NCBI GenBank assembly: GCA_964603785.1
Contig: CAZRWD010000009.1
Location: forward strand, 25,492 to 89,491
Direction: 5' to 3'
Length of the DNA: 64,000 nt
From: CAZRWD01 sp964603785
GTDB lineage: Bacteria > Fermentibacterota > Fermentibacteria > Fermentibacterales > Fermentibacteraceae
Made by a program: the position numbers and the translations under genes. Within the stretch, counting starts at the first letter, position 1. Every line of letters starts with the position of its first letter. The notes under the pieces are model-generated. The model was not told the origin of the DNA and ran no database searches. It saw only the letters and a list, made by a program, of their open reading frames with translations. Shown piece by piece: positions 7,485-18,283 of the stretch.

Positions 7485-8894
7485 ATGATCATGCTGGCAT
7501 TCCTGGTCGCGGTTTCCTCGCTCGCTCCCCTGGAGGATCCCTCACCGGCCTGGTACGACGACGTCCTGGTGTGGGACATGCAGTACGACGCCTCCTGGTA
7601 CGGGGTCGGCCAGGAGTACCTCGCGGGCGTCTGCAACTCCAACGGCAGGCTCTACGCCTGCGCAGTGACCGACAGCTCGCTCTCCAAGTCCGCCGTCCTC
7701 GCCTCCGCGAACGGGGGGGCGACCTGGTACACAGGCCACCTCAACACCTCCGAGACCTCGGCCTTCTACGACCCGCAGCTCTGCATCTACACCCAGTCCC
7801 CGTACGAGTACCTGTTCGAGTTCGTGGTCGACCGGCTGCCGGGCACCAGGGGCAGGGTCCTGTCGCTGCAGTTCCTGCTGCCCGGGATATCCCTCTACGG
7901 CTTCTCCATCATCGAGATGAACCATCCTGCGGCGGACACGATTAGATCGATAAGCGCATGCGCCACGGAGGACACCGACGACCTCTGGGTCTGCGCCGAC
8001 GACCAGGCGGGAAACCTGTTCATCTCGGGGGCGGACACCCCGGGGGCATGGACCGCATGGGAGCAGCTCCTGACCGGAGTGGAGAGGCCCTCCCTCTGCT
8101 GCGGCCCGGGGGGCTGGCTGCACATAGCGTTCCAGGACCACGCGACATCGCAGATCCGCTGCCTGTCGATGAGCCCGACGGACACCACCCTCGTCGCGCT
8201 CGGCGGCGGGCAGCCCTACGCGGGTCCGGTGGCGGCCTGCGAGTGGACGGGAAGCCAGATGGTGGGCGTGGTCTGGCATGACGCGGCGGGACAGGTCCGA
8301 TTCTCCACGTCGGCCGACCACGGCGCCTCGTGGAGCGCTCCGGCCGTCCTCGGACTGGGCACCTACCCGTTCCTCGACGTGAACAGGGCGACCGGGAATG
8401 CCGTCTATTCCTATCTCGACGGCACGAACGGGCTGGCCAGGGTGGCCTCGGCCGCGAGCCTAGCGCAGCTCGTCTCGGCCATCCCGTACATCCGTTCCGA
8501 GACTGTGCCCTGCCCCTCGACGCACGCGGTGGTCAGGCAGGGACCCTCCTCGACCAACCAGGCCCTCTTCTTCCTGGCCGAGGGACCGAGCGACCTGTGG
8601 TTCGACTCGTCGGTCCTGACGGGGATCGAGGAGGGCGACGGCGCCGGAGGGCTTCTCATCAGACCGGTCTCGAACCCGTCCCCGGCCGGATTCGCCATCG
8701 AGTTCGCGACCGGCTCCGCCGGCCCCGTGACGGTCGAGCTCCGCTCGATCGACGGCAGACTGGTGGAGACCGTCTATCAGGGTGTTTCGTCATCCGGCAC
8801 CGTGCAGGCGGGGGCGGGTCTCCCCGCCGGGGTCTATGTGGCCGTCCTGAGGTCCGGAGGCTCGGAGGAGTCCGTCAGGCTCGTGAAGTTCTAG
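7485..8894 (+). CDS. Secreted beta-propeller-like protein with T9SS-type C-terminal sorting domain
   Basis: A 469-residue exported protein. The N-terminus is a short hydrophobic signal (MIMLAFLVAVSSLAPL) with ATG 7485 preceded by GGGAGG. The body has repeated sialidase/BNR-like or WD-like strands (ASANGGATWYTG, STSADHGASWSAP), suggesting a beta-propeller of unknown ligand. The last ~85 residues form a FlgD-like/Por-type C-terminal domain: PVSNPSPAGFAIEF, ELRSIDGRLVETVY, LPAGVYVAVLRSG and a final RLVKF. By family knowledge such domains direct T9SS export and surface attachment. Its 3' end overlaps the convergent panE gene by 20 bases. Confidence 0.85.
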   Translation: MIMLAFLVAVSSLAPLEDPSPAWYDDVLVWDMQYDASWYGVGQEYLAGVCNSNGRLYACAVTDSSLSKSAVLASANGGATWYTGHLNTSETSAFYDPQLCIYTQSPYEYLFEFVVDRLPGTRGRVLSLQFLLPGISLYGFSIIEMNHPAADTIRSISACATEDTDDLWVCADDQAGNLFISGADTPGAWTAWEQLLTGVERPSLCCGPGGWLHIAFQDHATSQIRCLSMSPTDTTLVALGGGQPYAGPVAACEWTGSQMVGVVWHDAAGQVRFSTSADHGASWSAPAVLGLGTYPFLDVNRATGNAVYSYLDGTNGLARVASAASLAQLVSAIPYIRSETVPCPSTHAVVRQGPSSTNQALFFLAEGPSDLWFDSSVLTGIEEGDGAGGLLIRPVSNPSPAGFAIEFATGSAGPVTVELRSIDGRLVETVYQGVSSSGTVQAGAGLPAGVYVAVLRSGGSEESVRLVKF

Positions 8895-9735
8895 CCCTGA
8901 CCAGGGCCGTCACGGCCTCCGCCACCGGCAGGCTACGTGAGGGGTTCCCGCAGGCGAGGCCCGTCAGGCAGTCGATCTCCGTGGGTCGTCCGTTCTCAAG
9001 ATCCTCGAGCATGCTGCACCTGTTGTCCGACATGGCCATCAGCATCCCGAGCATTTCGCGGGCCCCGTCCTTCGCCTCATCGGAGAACTCCGGGGGGACC
9101 ACTCCGGCGAGTTCGTCGAACAGGATCCAGAGGATCCTCTCGAGCCCCCTCCCGCGTAGATCCCTGTTGGTGCTTCCGGAAAGCGCGGCGACGGGATTCA
9201 GCGTGCTGTTGACCAGCCATTTCGCCCAGAGCGACGGCTCCATCCCCGGTCGCGTCGAGACATCCAGCCCGGCTGCCCCGAGGGGCCCCGCCGCCTTCCC
9301 CCCCTCGAGGGCGAGCAGCCCGCCGGGATGGGTCTCCACCGCCCTCCGCGCCACCAGCCTGAAGCCGCCGACGACGACCACCCTCTCGACGAGATCCCAG
9401 CCCGCGCCCCAGAACCGCTCCAGGCCCATCCCGTTGCACAGGCACGCCACGGGTCCCGTCGAAGCCCTCCGCATGGCTCTCGAGACGGCCTCCAGATGGT
9501 ATGTCTTCACGGCGACGAAGGCCATGTCCGAGCGCGGAGGGTCGTCGGAGCAGGCGAGTCCGACCCTGGCACGGCCCTGCACGGCTCCCGAGGATCTGAT
9601 GGTCGCCCGCCCCCCCGGCGAGCCGGGCGGGCCCACCAGGACGACGTCCGCAACACGGGAGAGGGCGACGGAGAGGCCCGTGCCGACCGCTCCGTCGCCC
9701 CACACCGCGATGGTCCCGAACGGTGCCCCGGGCAT
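8875..9735 (-). CDS. Ketopantoate reductase family protein (2-dehydropantoate 2-reductase)
   Basis: A 286-residue NAD(P)H-dependent reductase of the PanE/ApbA family, which makes pantoate for coenzyme A. The N-terminal Rossmann fingerprint is VWGDGAVGTGL. Family positions include KTYHLEAV (KxxQ-type region), CNGMGLE, WAKWLVNSTLNPVAAL with the catalytic Lys, and the signature NGRPTEIDCLTG near the end. Length is near the usual ~300. Other panthothenate genes are absent nearby, so strict PanE activity is likely but a related 2-oxoacid reductase is possible. It begins 8 bases after the YtxH-like gene and is probably the last gene of the secA operon. Confidence 0.88.
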   Translation of the reverse strand: MPGAPFGTIAVWGDGAVGTGLSVALSRVADVVLVGPPGSPGGRATIRSSGAVQGRARVGLACSDDPPRSDMAFVAVKTYHLEAVSRAMRRASTGPVACLCNGMGLERFWGAGWDLVERVVVVGGFRLVARRAVETHPGGLLALEGGKAAGPLGAAGLDVSTRPGMEPSLWAKWLVNSTLNPVAALSGSTNRDLRGRGLERILWILFDELAGVVPPEFSDEAKDGAREMLGMLMAMSDNRCSMLEDLENGRPTEIDCLTGLACGNPSRSLPVAEAVTALVRARTSRA

Positions 9736-9743
9736 GGCGGGCG

Positions 9744-10001
9744 CTACTTCTCCGGCACCGTCCTGTCCTCGTACTTCTGGGCCAGGTCCTCCAGCTTGCG
9801 GCGTCCCCTGGCTATGACCTTGCCGGCCTCGGTCCTTCCCGACTCCACCAGCTCACCGCCCCTGGCGTAGACGTCCTCGGCCGTCTTCCTGATCCTCCCG
9901 CGGGTCTCCGAGCCCTTCGCGGGGGCCAGCAGCAGCGCGGTGACACCCCCTATGAAGACACCCGCGAGGAACGCCCACACATCTCCGCCCCGCTCCGACA
10001 T
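9744..10001 (-). CDS. YtxH-like small membrane protein
   Basis: An 85-residue protein with one N-terminal membrane segment (WAFLAGVFIGGVTALLLAPA) followed by the typical YtxH sequence KGSETRGRIRKTAEDV and a charged helical tail. YtxH-family proteins are found in stress or envelope contexts, with no known reaction. It follows secA by 12 bases and precedes panE, so it is probably co-transcribed. Confidence 0.85.
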   Translation of the reverse strand: MSERGGDVWAFLAGVFIGGVTALLLAPAKGSETRGRIRKTAEDVYARGGELVESGRTEAGKVIARGRRKLEDLAQKYEDRTVPEK

Positions 10002-10013
10002 CTCGTCCTCCTC

Positions 10014-13058
<3,045 letters not shown>

Positions 13059-13059
13059 A

Positions 13060-13392
13060 TCAATCCCCCGAAGTGAAGAGGCCCGCCGCGGCGATACCGG
13101 CCAGCACGCCCGCGGCATCCGCAACGAGGTCGATCGGATCGAAGCCCCGTCCGCAGGAGGCGTCGGAAGCCTCCTTCGCCAGCCCGGCCCCGGCCGCCAC
13201 GCAGGCCGCGATCGCCCTGGCATCCCCTCCGCCGGCGCCCAGGTGGCTCGCGACACCGGTCGTCAGGCAGGCGAGGTGGGCGGAGAACAGGACGTGTTCT
13301 ATCCTGTCCCGCCTCAGGAGGCCGCACCCCGCGGAGGCGAACATAACCGGCAGGAGGGCCGCAGCGGTTGCCCTGCGGATCAGGGGCCGCAT
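13060..13392 (-). CDS. YfiM-like (DUF2279-type) lipoprotein
   Basis: A 110-residue exported lipoprotein. The signal peptide MRPLIRRATAAALLPVMFASAGC ends in a plausible lipobox Cys at position 23. The rest fits the YfiM/DUF2279 pattern of E. coli: an N-terminal helix with HVLFSAHLA, a Gly/Ala helix ending LAKEASD, then FDPIDLVADAAGVLAG, matching GxxKExxD and DLxADxxG. Function of the family is unknown. ATG at 13392 overlaps the preceding small gene by 13 bases; GGAGG stands eight bases upstream. Its stop is one base before the secA start. Confidence 0.7.
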   Translation of the reverse strand: MRPLIRRATAAALLPVMFASAGCGLLRRDRIEHVLFSAHLACLTTGVASHLGAGGGDARAIAACVAAGAGLAKEASDASCGRGFDPIDLVADAAGVLAGIAAAGLFTSGD

Positions 13393-13568
13393 TCGCGGAG
13401 CCTCCGGCCGACCTCCTCGGGATGCAGGGCCGACCTCACCGGGTGCCCGCCGAAGCCGCGGAGCTTCGACGGATCAGCGGACCCCGGCCAGGGCGGCCGG
13501 GGCAGCGAGAGACCGGCCGCAAGAAGCAACAGGGCGGCGGCCCCCGCGAGCACGAGCCTGGAATTCAT
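13380..13568 (-). CDS. Small secreted peptide gene nested over the end of the TPR gene
   Basis: A 62-residue product with a convincing signal peptide (MNSRLVLAGAAALLLLAAGLSLP) and a short hydrophilic tail ending ECGP. No family is recognised. ATG 13568 has a strong GGGGGAG ribosome site. The codons are rich in G/C at third positions, whereas the overlapping C-terminus of the TPR gene in the other frame loses this bias after DEFQ. It overlaps the TPR gene by 95 bases and the next lipoprotein by 13. The unusually long overlap is the reason for caution. Confidence 0.55.
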   Translation of the reverse strand: MNSRLVLAGAAALLLLAAGLSLPRPPWPGSADPSKLRGFGGHPVRSALHPEEVGRRLRECGP

Positions 13569-14460
13569 CCAACTCCCCCAAGATCGAGTCCGCGACGGCC
13601 CGGAACCCGTCCTCCCCGCGGCCGAGGCCCGAGGCTTCGACGAGCCTCTGCCTTGAGTGCTCCGGCCTGCCCTCCCTCAGATCCTCCAGTGCGGCACTCA
13701 CCAGGGCCCAGCCGAGGTTCCGCGCGGCAGCCGCCGAGCGGCGCGCCTGCCAGGCCCGGCGCAGCGCCCAGACCCGCCTCTCGGTGTCTCCCTCCAGGAG
13801 AGCCACGCGGGCATGGGCGTCCCAGTACGACTGGTCGCGACAGCGCTCCCGCCTCAGTGCGAGAAGGTTCTCCATGGCCTCCCCCTGCAGGCCGGCGTCG
13901 CACAGGGCCTCGACGAGCATGGAGCGGTAGAAGCTCTCGCCCGGTCGGAGGGCGACGGCCTGCCGCAGCAGCCCGAGGTGCGCGGAGGAATCACCCTCCG
14001 AAGCCGCCAGCACAGACAGCCAGCAGGCCGCATCGGCGGCGGTCGAGTCGTCCGGGGAGTTCAGCGCCTCCTCGAGGAAGGCCCTGGAGGGTTCGTGACC
14101 GCAGGCCGCGGCCTGGTACCTCGCCGGCCCCCCGCCCCGCAGGAGGGCGGCCAGCCGGACGACCTCGCCCGTCTTCCCCAGCCTCCTCAGGGTCTTCATG
14201 TACTCGGACAGGAGGAGTTCGCTCTGGGGCCTCATGCGCCAGGCCTCGCAGGCGAACGCGAGCGCGCTGTCCGGAAGGTCCATCTGGTTGTATGCCCAGG
14301 CTATCCGCCACGAGGTCCACGGATCGGGGCTCGACGCGCCGGAGCGCTCCGAGAGGAGGGCCGGTATGGCCTCCTCGATCAGGCCCTCGCGCACCAGGGA
14401 ATCGCCGTTCGTGAGGAGAGCGATCGAGAACAGGACTGCTGCGGGTGCGGCCGGCGTCAG
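13474..14460 (-). CDS. TPR repeat exported protein (start uncertain)
   Basis: About 328 residues of TPR-like helices: EEAIPALLSERSG, SWRIAWAYNQMDLPDSALAFACEAWRM, LLRQAVALRPGESFYRSMLVEAL and RVALLEGDTERRVWALRRAW. No ATG is available. The best candidate is CTG at 14460, which overlaps the upstream stop as CTGA and leads into a hydrophobic stretch (PAAPAAVLFSIALL) that could be a signal peptide. GTG at 14394 is the alternative. Its last ~30 residues overlap the next small gene. It probably serves in envelope assembly with its lipoprotein neighbours, but no function is shown. Confidence 0.72.
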   Translation of the reverse strand: MTPAAPAAVLFSIALLTNGDSLVREGLIEEAIPALLSERSGASSPDPWTSWRIAWAYNQMDLPDSALAFACEAWRMRPQSELLLSEYMKTLRRLGKTGEVVRLAALLRGGGPARYQAAACGHEPSRAFLEEALNSPDDSTAADAACWLSVLAASEGDSSAHLGLLRQAVALRPGESFYRSMLVEALCDAGLQGEAMENLLALRRERCRDQSYWDAHARVALLEGDTERRVWALRRAWQARRSAAAARNLGWALVSAALEDLREGRPEHSRQRLVEASGLGRGEDGFRAVADSILGELDEFQARARGGRRPVASCGRSLAAPAALAGVR

Positions 14461-14840
14461 TTCCCCTGCAGCGCTTCGCCCGAGAAGGCCCCGTTGACGT
14501 GGAGCTCCAGGAGGAAGCTGTCGGAGGGCCTCCAGTCGATGCCGATACCGCCGAGGTACATGCCCGCGTCCGGACCCGAGAAGTCGAACAGGCGGGTGTA
14601 GCCGAGGCTCACCTCCGCGCTGACGTCGGGATGGAGGAGGAGCCCCATGGTCCCGAGATAGGTGCCGGTGCTCCAGGATCTCCCGCCGCCGGAGGTGAAC
14701 GAGAAGGCCATGGAGCTCCCGAAGGACGGGGTGAGGAGCGGGGAGCCATCGCCTTCGAGCAGGTCGAATCCCGAAGGATCGAGACCGAATGCGAGAGCTG
14801 CCGAAAGGGGCAGCAGGGACAGCAGGGTTACGAGTTTCAC
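14457..14840 (-). CDS. Small exported beta-barrel-like protein
   Basis: A 127-residue protein starting with GTG at 14840, with GGAGGT eight bases upstream. The signal peptide is MKLVTLLSLLPLSAALAFG. The mature part alternates polar and hydrophobic residues as beta-strands (SWSTGTYLGTMGLLLHPDVSAE, MYLGGIGIDWRPSDSFLLE), like a small outer-membrane barrel or porin fragment. It is short for a full barrel, so it may be an outer-membrane-associated protein. No family was recognised. It ends by overlapping the TPR gene. Confidence 0.75.
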   Translation of the reverse strand: MKLVTLLSLLPLSAALAFGLDPSGFDLLEGDGSPLLTPSFGSSMAFSFTSGGGRSWSTGTYLGTMGLLLHPDVSAEVSLGYTRLFDFSGPDAGMYLGGIGIDWRPSDSFLLELHVNGAFSGEALQGN

Positions 14841-14861
14841 GACTGGCCACCTCCAGCGGGA

Positions 14862-14890
14862 ATATTGGGCGCCGCGACCCGCACGGGCAA
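14862..14890 (-). promoter_or_regulatory. Putative promoter of the barrel-TPR-lipoprotein-secA operon
   Basis: On the minus strand TTGCCC (14890-14885), 17 bases, CAATAT (14867-14862), about 20 bases before the GTG start at 14840. It lies in the only sizeable gap (131 bases) between the ABC transporter gene and this operon. Confidence 0.45.
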
Positions 14891-14971
14891 TGTCCGCGGA
14901 TCCAGGGCGGCGAAGCCGCCAGGGCGTCGCATCCCCGGGTCTGCGCGGGCTGTCCGCGCGGCCGGATCCGC

Positions 14972-16783
14972 TCAGACCCGGTCGGGAGGACCGCCCGGGC
15001 GTCGTCCGGACATGTCCTCGCGGCCAGGCCGCGCGGGAGACACCATGCGTGAGTATAGCCCGCAGGATACGAGCAGTTCCATGTGGGTGCCGGAGGCCGC
15101 CACCGCCCCGCCGTCGATCAGGAGCACCCGGTCTGCGGCCTCGAGCACAGTCGGGTCGTGGCTGACCGCTATGCACATGAGGTCGGCCGATATGGAGCGG
15201 ACGGTGTCGAGGAGCGCGGAGGCCATCGAGTGCTCGAGCGACGAGGTGGGCTCGTCCAGGACGAGGAGGGCCGGCTCGCGCACGAGAGCCCTGGCGAGGG
15301 ATACCCGCCGCCTCTGACCCTCGGACAGGAGCACGCCCCGCTCTCCCACGGGCGTATCGGCGCCCAGCGGCAGGGATGCCGTGAATCCCGCCGAGCCCGA
15401 GAGCTCCAGCGCCTTCTCGACAGCCTCGCGGGATGCGTCCGGGCTCCCCGCCAGCACGTTCTCGAGGACGGTGCCCGGCAGGAGGGAGACGACCTGGGGG
15501 ACATAGCCGATCCTCGCGCGGAGGGCGGATGTCCCGTACTCGTCGGCATCCCTGCCGTCGAAGAGGATCCTGCCCCCGGAGGGCCTGTACAGCAGCAGCA
15601 TCAGTCTGAGCAGCGTCGTCTTGCCGGCTCCGCTGGGTCCGGCCATCGCCAGCAGCCCGCCCTTCGAAGCCCTGAAGGAGAGGCCGTCGAACAGGGGCGC
15701 CCTGCCGGGATACCCGAAGGAGACCCCTTCGAACTCGAGGGTCGAGAAGGCGGGCGCCTCCGTCCGCCCGCCGGGCACGGCCGGTTCCTCCGGCTCCACC
15801 TGCCAGATCTCGTCCAGGCGCTCGAGCGCGGCCGCGGCTCCCTGGAGATCGAGGGAGGACGAGGCGAGGAACCTGGCCGGGCTGAAGACGGCCGCCAGGT
15901 AGGCCTGGAAGGCGATCAGGGTACCGAGGCTCATCGACCCGTCGAGGACCATGCCCCCTCCGGCGAGGAGCACGCCGAGGTGGACGGCACCCTGCACGAG
16001 TTCGAGGGAGACCGCCGCCAGCGAGCCCTGCCTGGTCCTCTCTATCCCTATCCCCAGGAGCCTGTCGAGCCTCCCTGTGAAGCCGCCGAGAACCCGCCCC
16101 TCCATGCCGTAGGCCTTGACCACCTCCGAGGCGGCGACTCCCGACACGAGGTGTCCGACCGCATCGGCGTTGCTCTCCATCGCCCGGGCGGCCAGACGTC
16201 TCATCCTCCCCGCGAAGAGCGACGCGACGAGGAAGAGGAGGGGTACGGACAGGGTCGCCGCGAGGGCCAGCCTCCACTCCAGGATCATTATCAGGACGAC
16301 GCTCCCCGCGAGGCGCAGGGCGGAGGAGACCATCCCGGGGACCGCGCCGGTGAACACCCATCTGAGCGTTCCGAGGTCCGAGGTGAAGCGGGTGGCCAGA
16401 TAGCCCTCCCCGAAGCGGTCGTGGAAGGCCAGGGGGAGCCTCAGCGTCCTCTCGAGGAACCTCTCCTGGAGCTCCAGCCCGATCCTCCTGTCCAGCCTGG
16501 CGGAGGTCATCTGCTGTGCGTAGCCTGCAGCCGTTCCGGCCAGCCTGAGCCCCGCCAGCAGGGCGGCCCCGGCGAGGAGCCAGCCCCGGTCGCCACCGAG
16601 CAGGGCCCTGTCCACGAGCGATCGCGTGACGGCCGGGAGCGCCAGGGTCAGGGCGGTGCCCGCCGCGAGCAGCAGCAGGACGGCCAGCAGCCCTCTTCCG
16701 CCGCTCCTGAACACCGGGACCAGGACCTCCCTGGAGAAGGGCCTGCCGTACAGCGCCCGGAGCCCCGGAGTCCGCTCTCTCAT
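14972..16783 (-). CDS. ABC transporter, fused permease-ATPase, probable exporter of the RiPP product
   Basis: A 603-residue half-transporter expected to act as a dimer in the inner membrane. Six helices fill roughly residues 30-310 (LLAVLLLLAAGTALTLALPAV, LRLAGSVVLIMI). The ATPase has Walker A AGPSGAGKTT, a Q-loop near YVPQVV, signature LSEGQRRR, Walker B LLVLDEPTSSLEH and H-loop AVSHDPT. The C-loop LSEGQ departs slightly from LSGGQ. There is no N-terminal C39 peptidase domain, so it would not itself cut a leader. The ATG overlaps the preceding HprK-like gene as ATGA. Its place at the end of the RiPP cassette suggests peptide export; lipid or drug export cannot be excluded. Confidence 0.9.
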   Translation of the reverse strand: MRERTPGLRALYGRPFSREVLVPVFRSGGRGLLAVLLLLAAGTALTLALPAVTRSLVDRALLGGDRGWLLAGAALLAGLRLAGTAAGYAQQMTSARLDRRIGLELQERFLERTLRLPLAFHDRFGEGYLATRFTSDLGTLRWVFTGAVPGMVSSALRLAGSVVLIMILEWRLALAATLSVPLLFLVASLFAGRMRRLAARAMESNADAVGHLVSGVAASEVVKAYGMEGRVLGGFTGRLDRLLGIGIERTRQGSLAAVSLELVQGAVHLGVLLAGGGMVLDGSMSLGTLIAFQAYLAAVFSPARFLASSSLDLQGAAAALERLDEIWQVEPEEPAVPGGRTEAPAFSTLEFEGVSFGYPGRAPLFDGLSFRASKGGLLAMAGPSGAGKTTLLRLMLLLYRPSGGRILFDGRDADEYGTSALRARIGYVPQVVSLLPGTVLENVLAGSPDASREAVEKALELSGSAGFTASLPLGADTPVGERGVLLSEGQRRRVSLARALVREPALLVLDEPTSSLEHSMASALLDTVRSISADLMCIAVSHDPTVLEAADRVLLIDGGAVAASGTHMELLVSCGLYSRMVSPARPGREDMSGRRPGGPPDRV

Positions 16784-17697
16784 CCTGCATCCCCGAGGAG
16801 GCTCCTGACCGCGGACCAGTCCGGACCCTCCAGCGTCAGCCCAGCCGTGGCGCAGGGCACCGAGAGCGCCAGGCGCCTAGCGAGCCCGGCGGCCTCGATG
16901 GCCACCGCCGGGGGCAGGTCGTCGTGACGGCACCAGCATCCTTCGTGGAGCCTGCGGATCGCCTCGCCCGAATCGATCCTGCACAGCGAGAAGGCGTCGG
17001 CCTTCTCGAGGAAGAGGACGGCCCCGAGCGGCGCAGGCCCGCCATCCGGTTCGAGGAGGCTCCAGCCGGTCGGATGGACGAGCGGCCGGTCTCCCTCGAT
17101 GCTCACGGCGTTGCAGTCGTCCGACAGGATGCGCCCTCCGTGGCCGGAGAGGACTGCGGTGGTCTTCCCCCCCTCGTCGGGGGCTACCATCAGGACTCCC
17201 CTTCCGTCCAGGACGACGGCGGAGCTGTGGATCAGCAGGGTCGAGAAGAGCGGCGTGAAGGGCGAGACGATCCCCGGGTTGAGGGTGAGCACCGTGTCCA
17301 GGTCTTCGGGCACCCTGTCGCCGTTGGTCAGGGCCAGGGAGGCTGCGCGGTCGAAATCCCACAGCGTCAGTGTGTCGGTCCTGCGGTCCGCGGTCAGCCC
17401 GAAGGCGCGGGACGGCTCGGGACCGAACTCCCCCGCCAGGATGCGGGCAGCCTCGCCGCAGCCCGGCCCTCCCGAGGCGACCGCACGGGACAGCCTGTCG
17501 AACGCGGGGCCGGGGAGCCTGTCGAACACGATCCCCACGGATCCGCGCGGGGCCGATCCGTCGTCGCCGGCTCCCAGGTCCCGGAAGGCGTACCTGGTCC
17601 TTGTCCTGATCGTGATCTGGAAGCTGATGCCCGCAAAAGCGAAACGGAGGCCGCACGGGCCTCCGATCTCGATCCTGCGGTTCCGGGGAGCGGTCAA
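16780..17697 (-). CDS. HprK-like P-loop protein of the RiPP cassette (ScmC position)
   Basis: A 305-residue protein related to the HPr kinase/phosphorylase fold. LLIHSSAVVLDGRGVLMVAP leads into the P-loop variant APDEGGKTT, and RILSDDCNAV follows, as in HprK-like proteins of RiPP clusters. The N-terminal ~110 residues are distinctive and lack membrane segments. In SynChlorMet-type cassettes a conserved protein, ScmC, occupies this place. It may phosphorylate or otherwise activate the peptide or carrier, but no reaction is established. Start is TTG at 17697, eight bases after the precursor gene stop; its ribosome site is weak, so coupling is likely. Confidence 0.75.
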   Translation of the reverse strand: MTAPRNRRIEIGGPCGLRFAFAGISFQITIRTRTRYAFRDLGAGDDGSAPRGSVGIVFDRLPGPAFDRLSRAVASGGPGCGEAARILAGEFGPEPSRAFGLTADRRTDTLTLWDFDRAASLALTNGDRVPEDLDTVLTLNPGIVSPFTPLFSTLLIHSSAVVLDGRGVLMVAPDEGGKTTAVLSGHGGRILSDDCNAVSIEGDRPLVHPTGWSLLEPDGGPAPLGAVLFLEKADAFSLCRIDSGEAIRRLHEGCWCRHDDLPPAVAIEAAGLARRLALSVPCATAGLTLEGPDWSAVRSLLGDAG

Positions 17698-17704
17698 GGC
17701 CGCT

Positions 17705-17920
17705 TCAGGCCATCGATCCGGTTCTGCAGCCGTAGGCGACCTGGGAGCCGAGAATGCACTCGATGGACCAGTCGGGAGCTATCCCCGTGGGGCGGCACTG
17801 GTTCTGTATGGGCTGGGAACCGGGGAGGCAGATGCCCCTGGATCCGTCGTCCGTTAATCCCCTGTCCCCCGAGAGGTCTATGGAGCCAGGCGCCTCGTAA
17901 AGCGATCTGTAGCCCGGCAT
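17705..17920 (-). CDS. Putative RiPP precursor peptide, copy 2
   Basis: A 71-residue peptide, one of two homologous tandem copies. The leader-like start MPGYRSLYEAPGSIDLSG aligns with the other copy's LYESPGCMDLSG. The conserved C-terminal half follows GICxPGxxPxQNQCxP, then AP, a Cys, GxQVAYxC and GSM. It has four Cys, all at positions shared with copy 1. There is no signal peptide. ATG 17920 is preferred over the earlier ATG 17950 because GGGGGTG precedes it and the copies align from here. It lies directly before the HprK-like gene and after the radical SAM genes, the expected position for a substrate peptide. The modification sites are unknown. Confidence 0.82.
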   Translation of the reverse strand: MPGYRSLYEAPGSIDLSGDRGLTDDGSRGICLPGSQPIQNQCRPTGIAPDWSIECILGSQVAYGCRTGSMA

Positions 17921-18070
17921 TTCACCCCCGTTTCCATGCTCCCGGCTCAACAGGTCCGGGATGGCGCGTGAGCGGCTTCCACACCCTTAGAATACGGTCC
18001 GGGGGGGATGGTTCCCGTCTCCCGGCAAAGGCGAGCATAAGACGAACCCTCCGGAAACACCAGAGGCCGG

Positions 18071-18283
18071 TCAGACCATGGACCCCGCGTTGCACATGTA
18101 GGCCACCTGCCCGCCGACGTTGCAGCGGATCGGGATGTGCGGGGCGTGACCGACCGGCGAGCACTGGTTCTGGACCGGATGGGTCCCCGGATTGCAGATG
18201 CCCGTCACACTTCCCCCCTGGAGACCGGGACCCCCGGACAGGTCCATGCAGCCGGGGGATTCGTAAAGCCTTCCCTCAGGCAT
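18071..18283 (-). CDS. Putative RiPP precursor peptide, copy 1
   Basis: A 70-residue peptide homologous to the one at 17705-17920. It has five Cys: one in the N-terminal PGCMDLSG and four at positions shared with copy 2 (GIC, QNQC, IRC, YMC). The N-terminal ~20 residues are likely the leader recognised by the PqqD-like protein; the Cys/Pro/Gly-rich remainder is likely the core. ATG overlaps the end of the ScmF-like gene by 8 bases (ATGCCTGA), so it is translated in coupling with the maturase. The 150-base spacer before copy 2 shows no convincing promoter. Confidence 0.84.
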   Translation of the reverse strand: MPEGRLYESPGCMDLSGGPGLQGGSVTGICNPGTHPVQNQCSPVGHAPHIPIRCNVGGQVAYMCNAGSMV

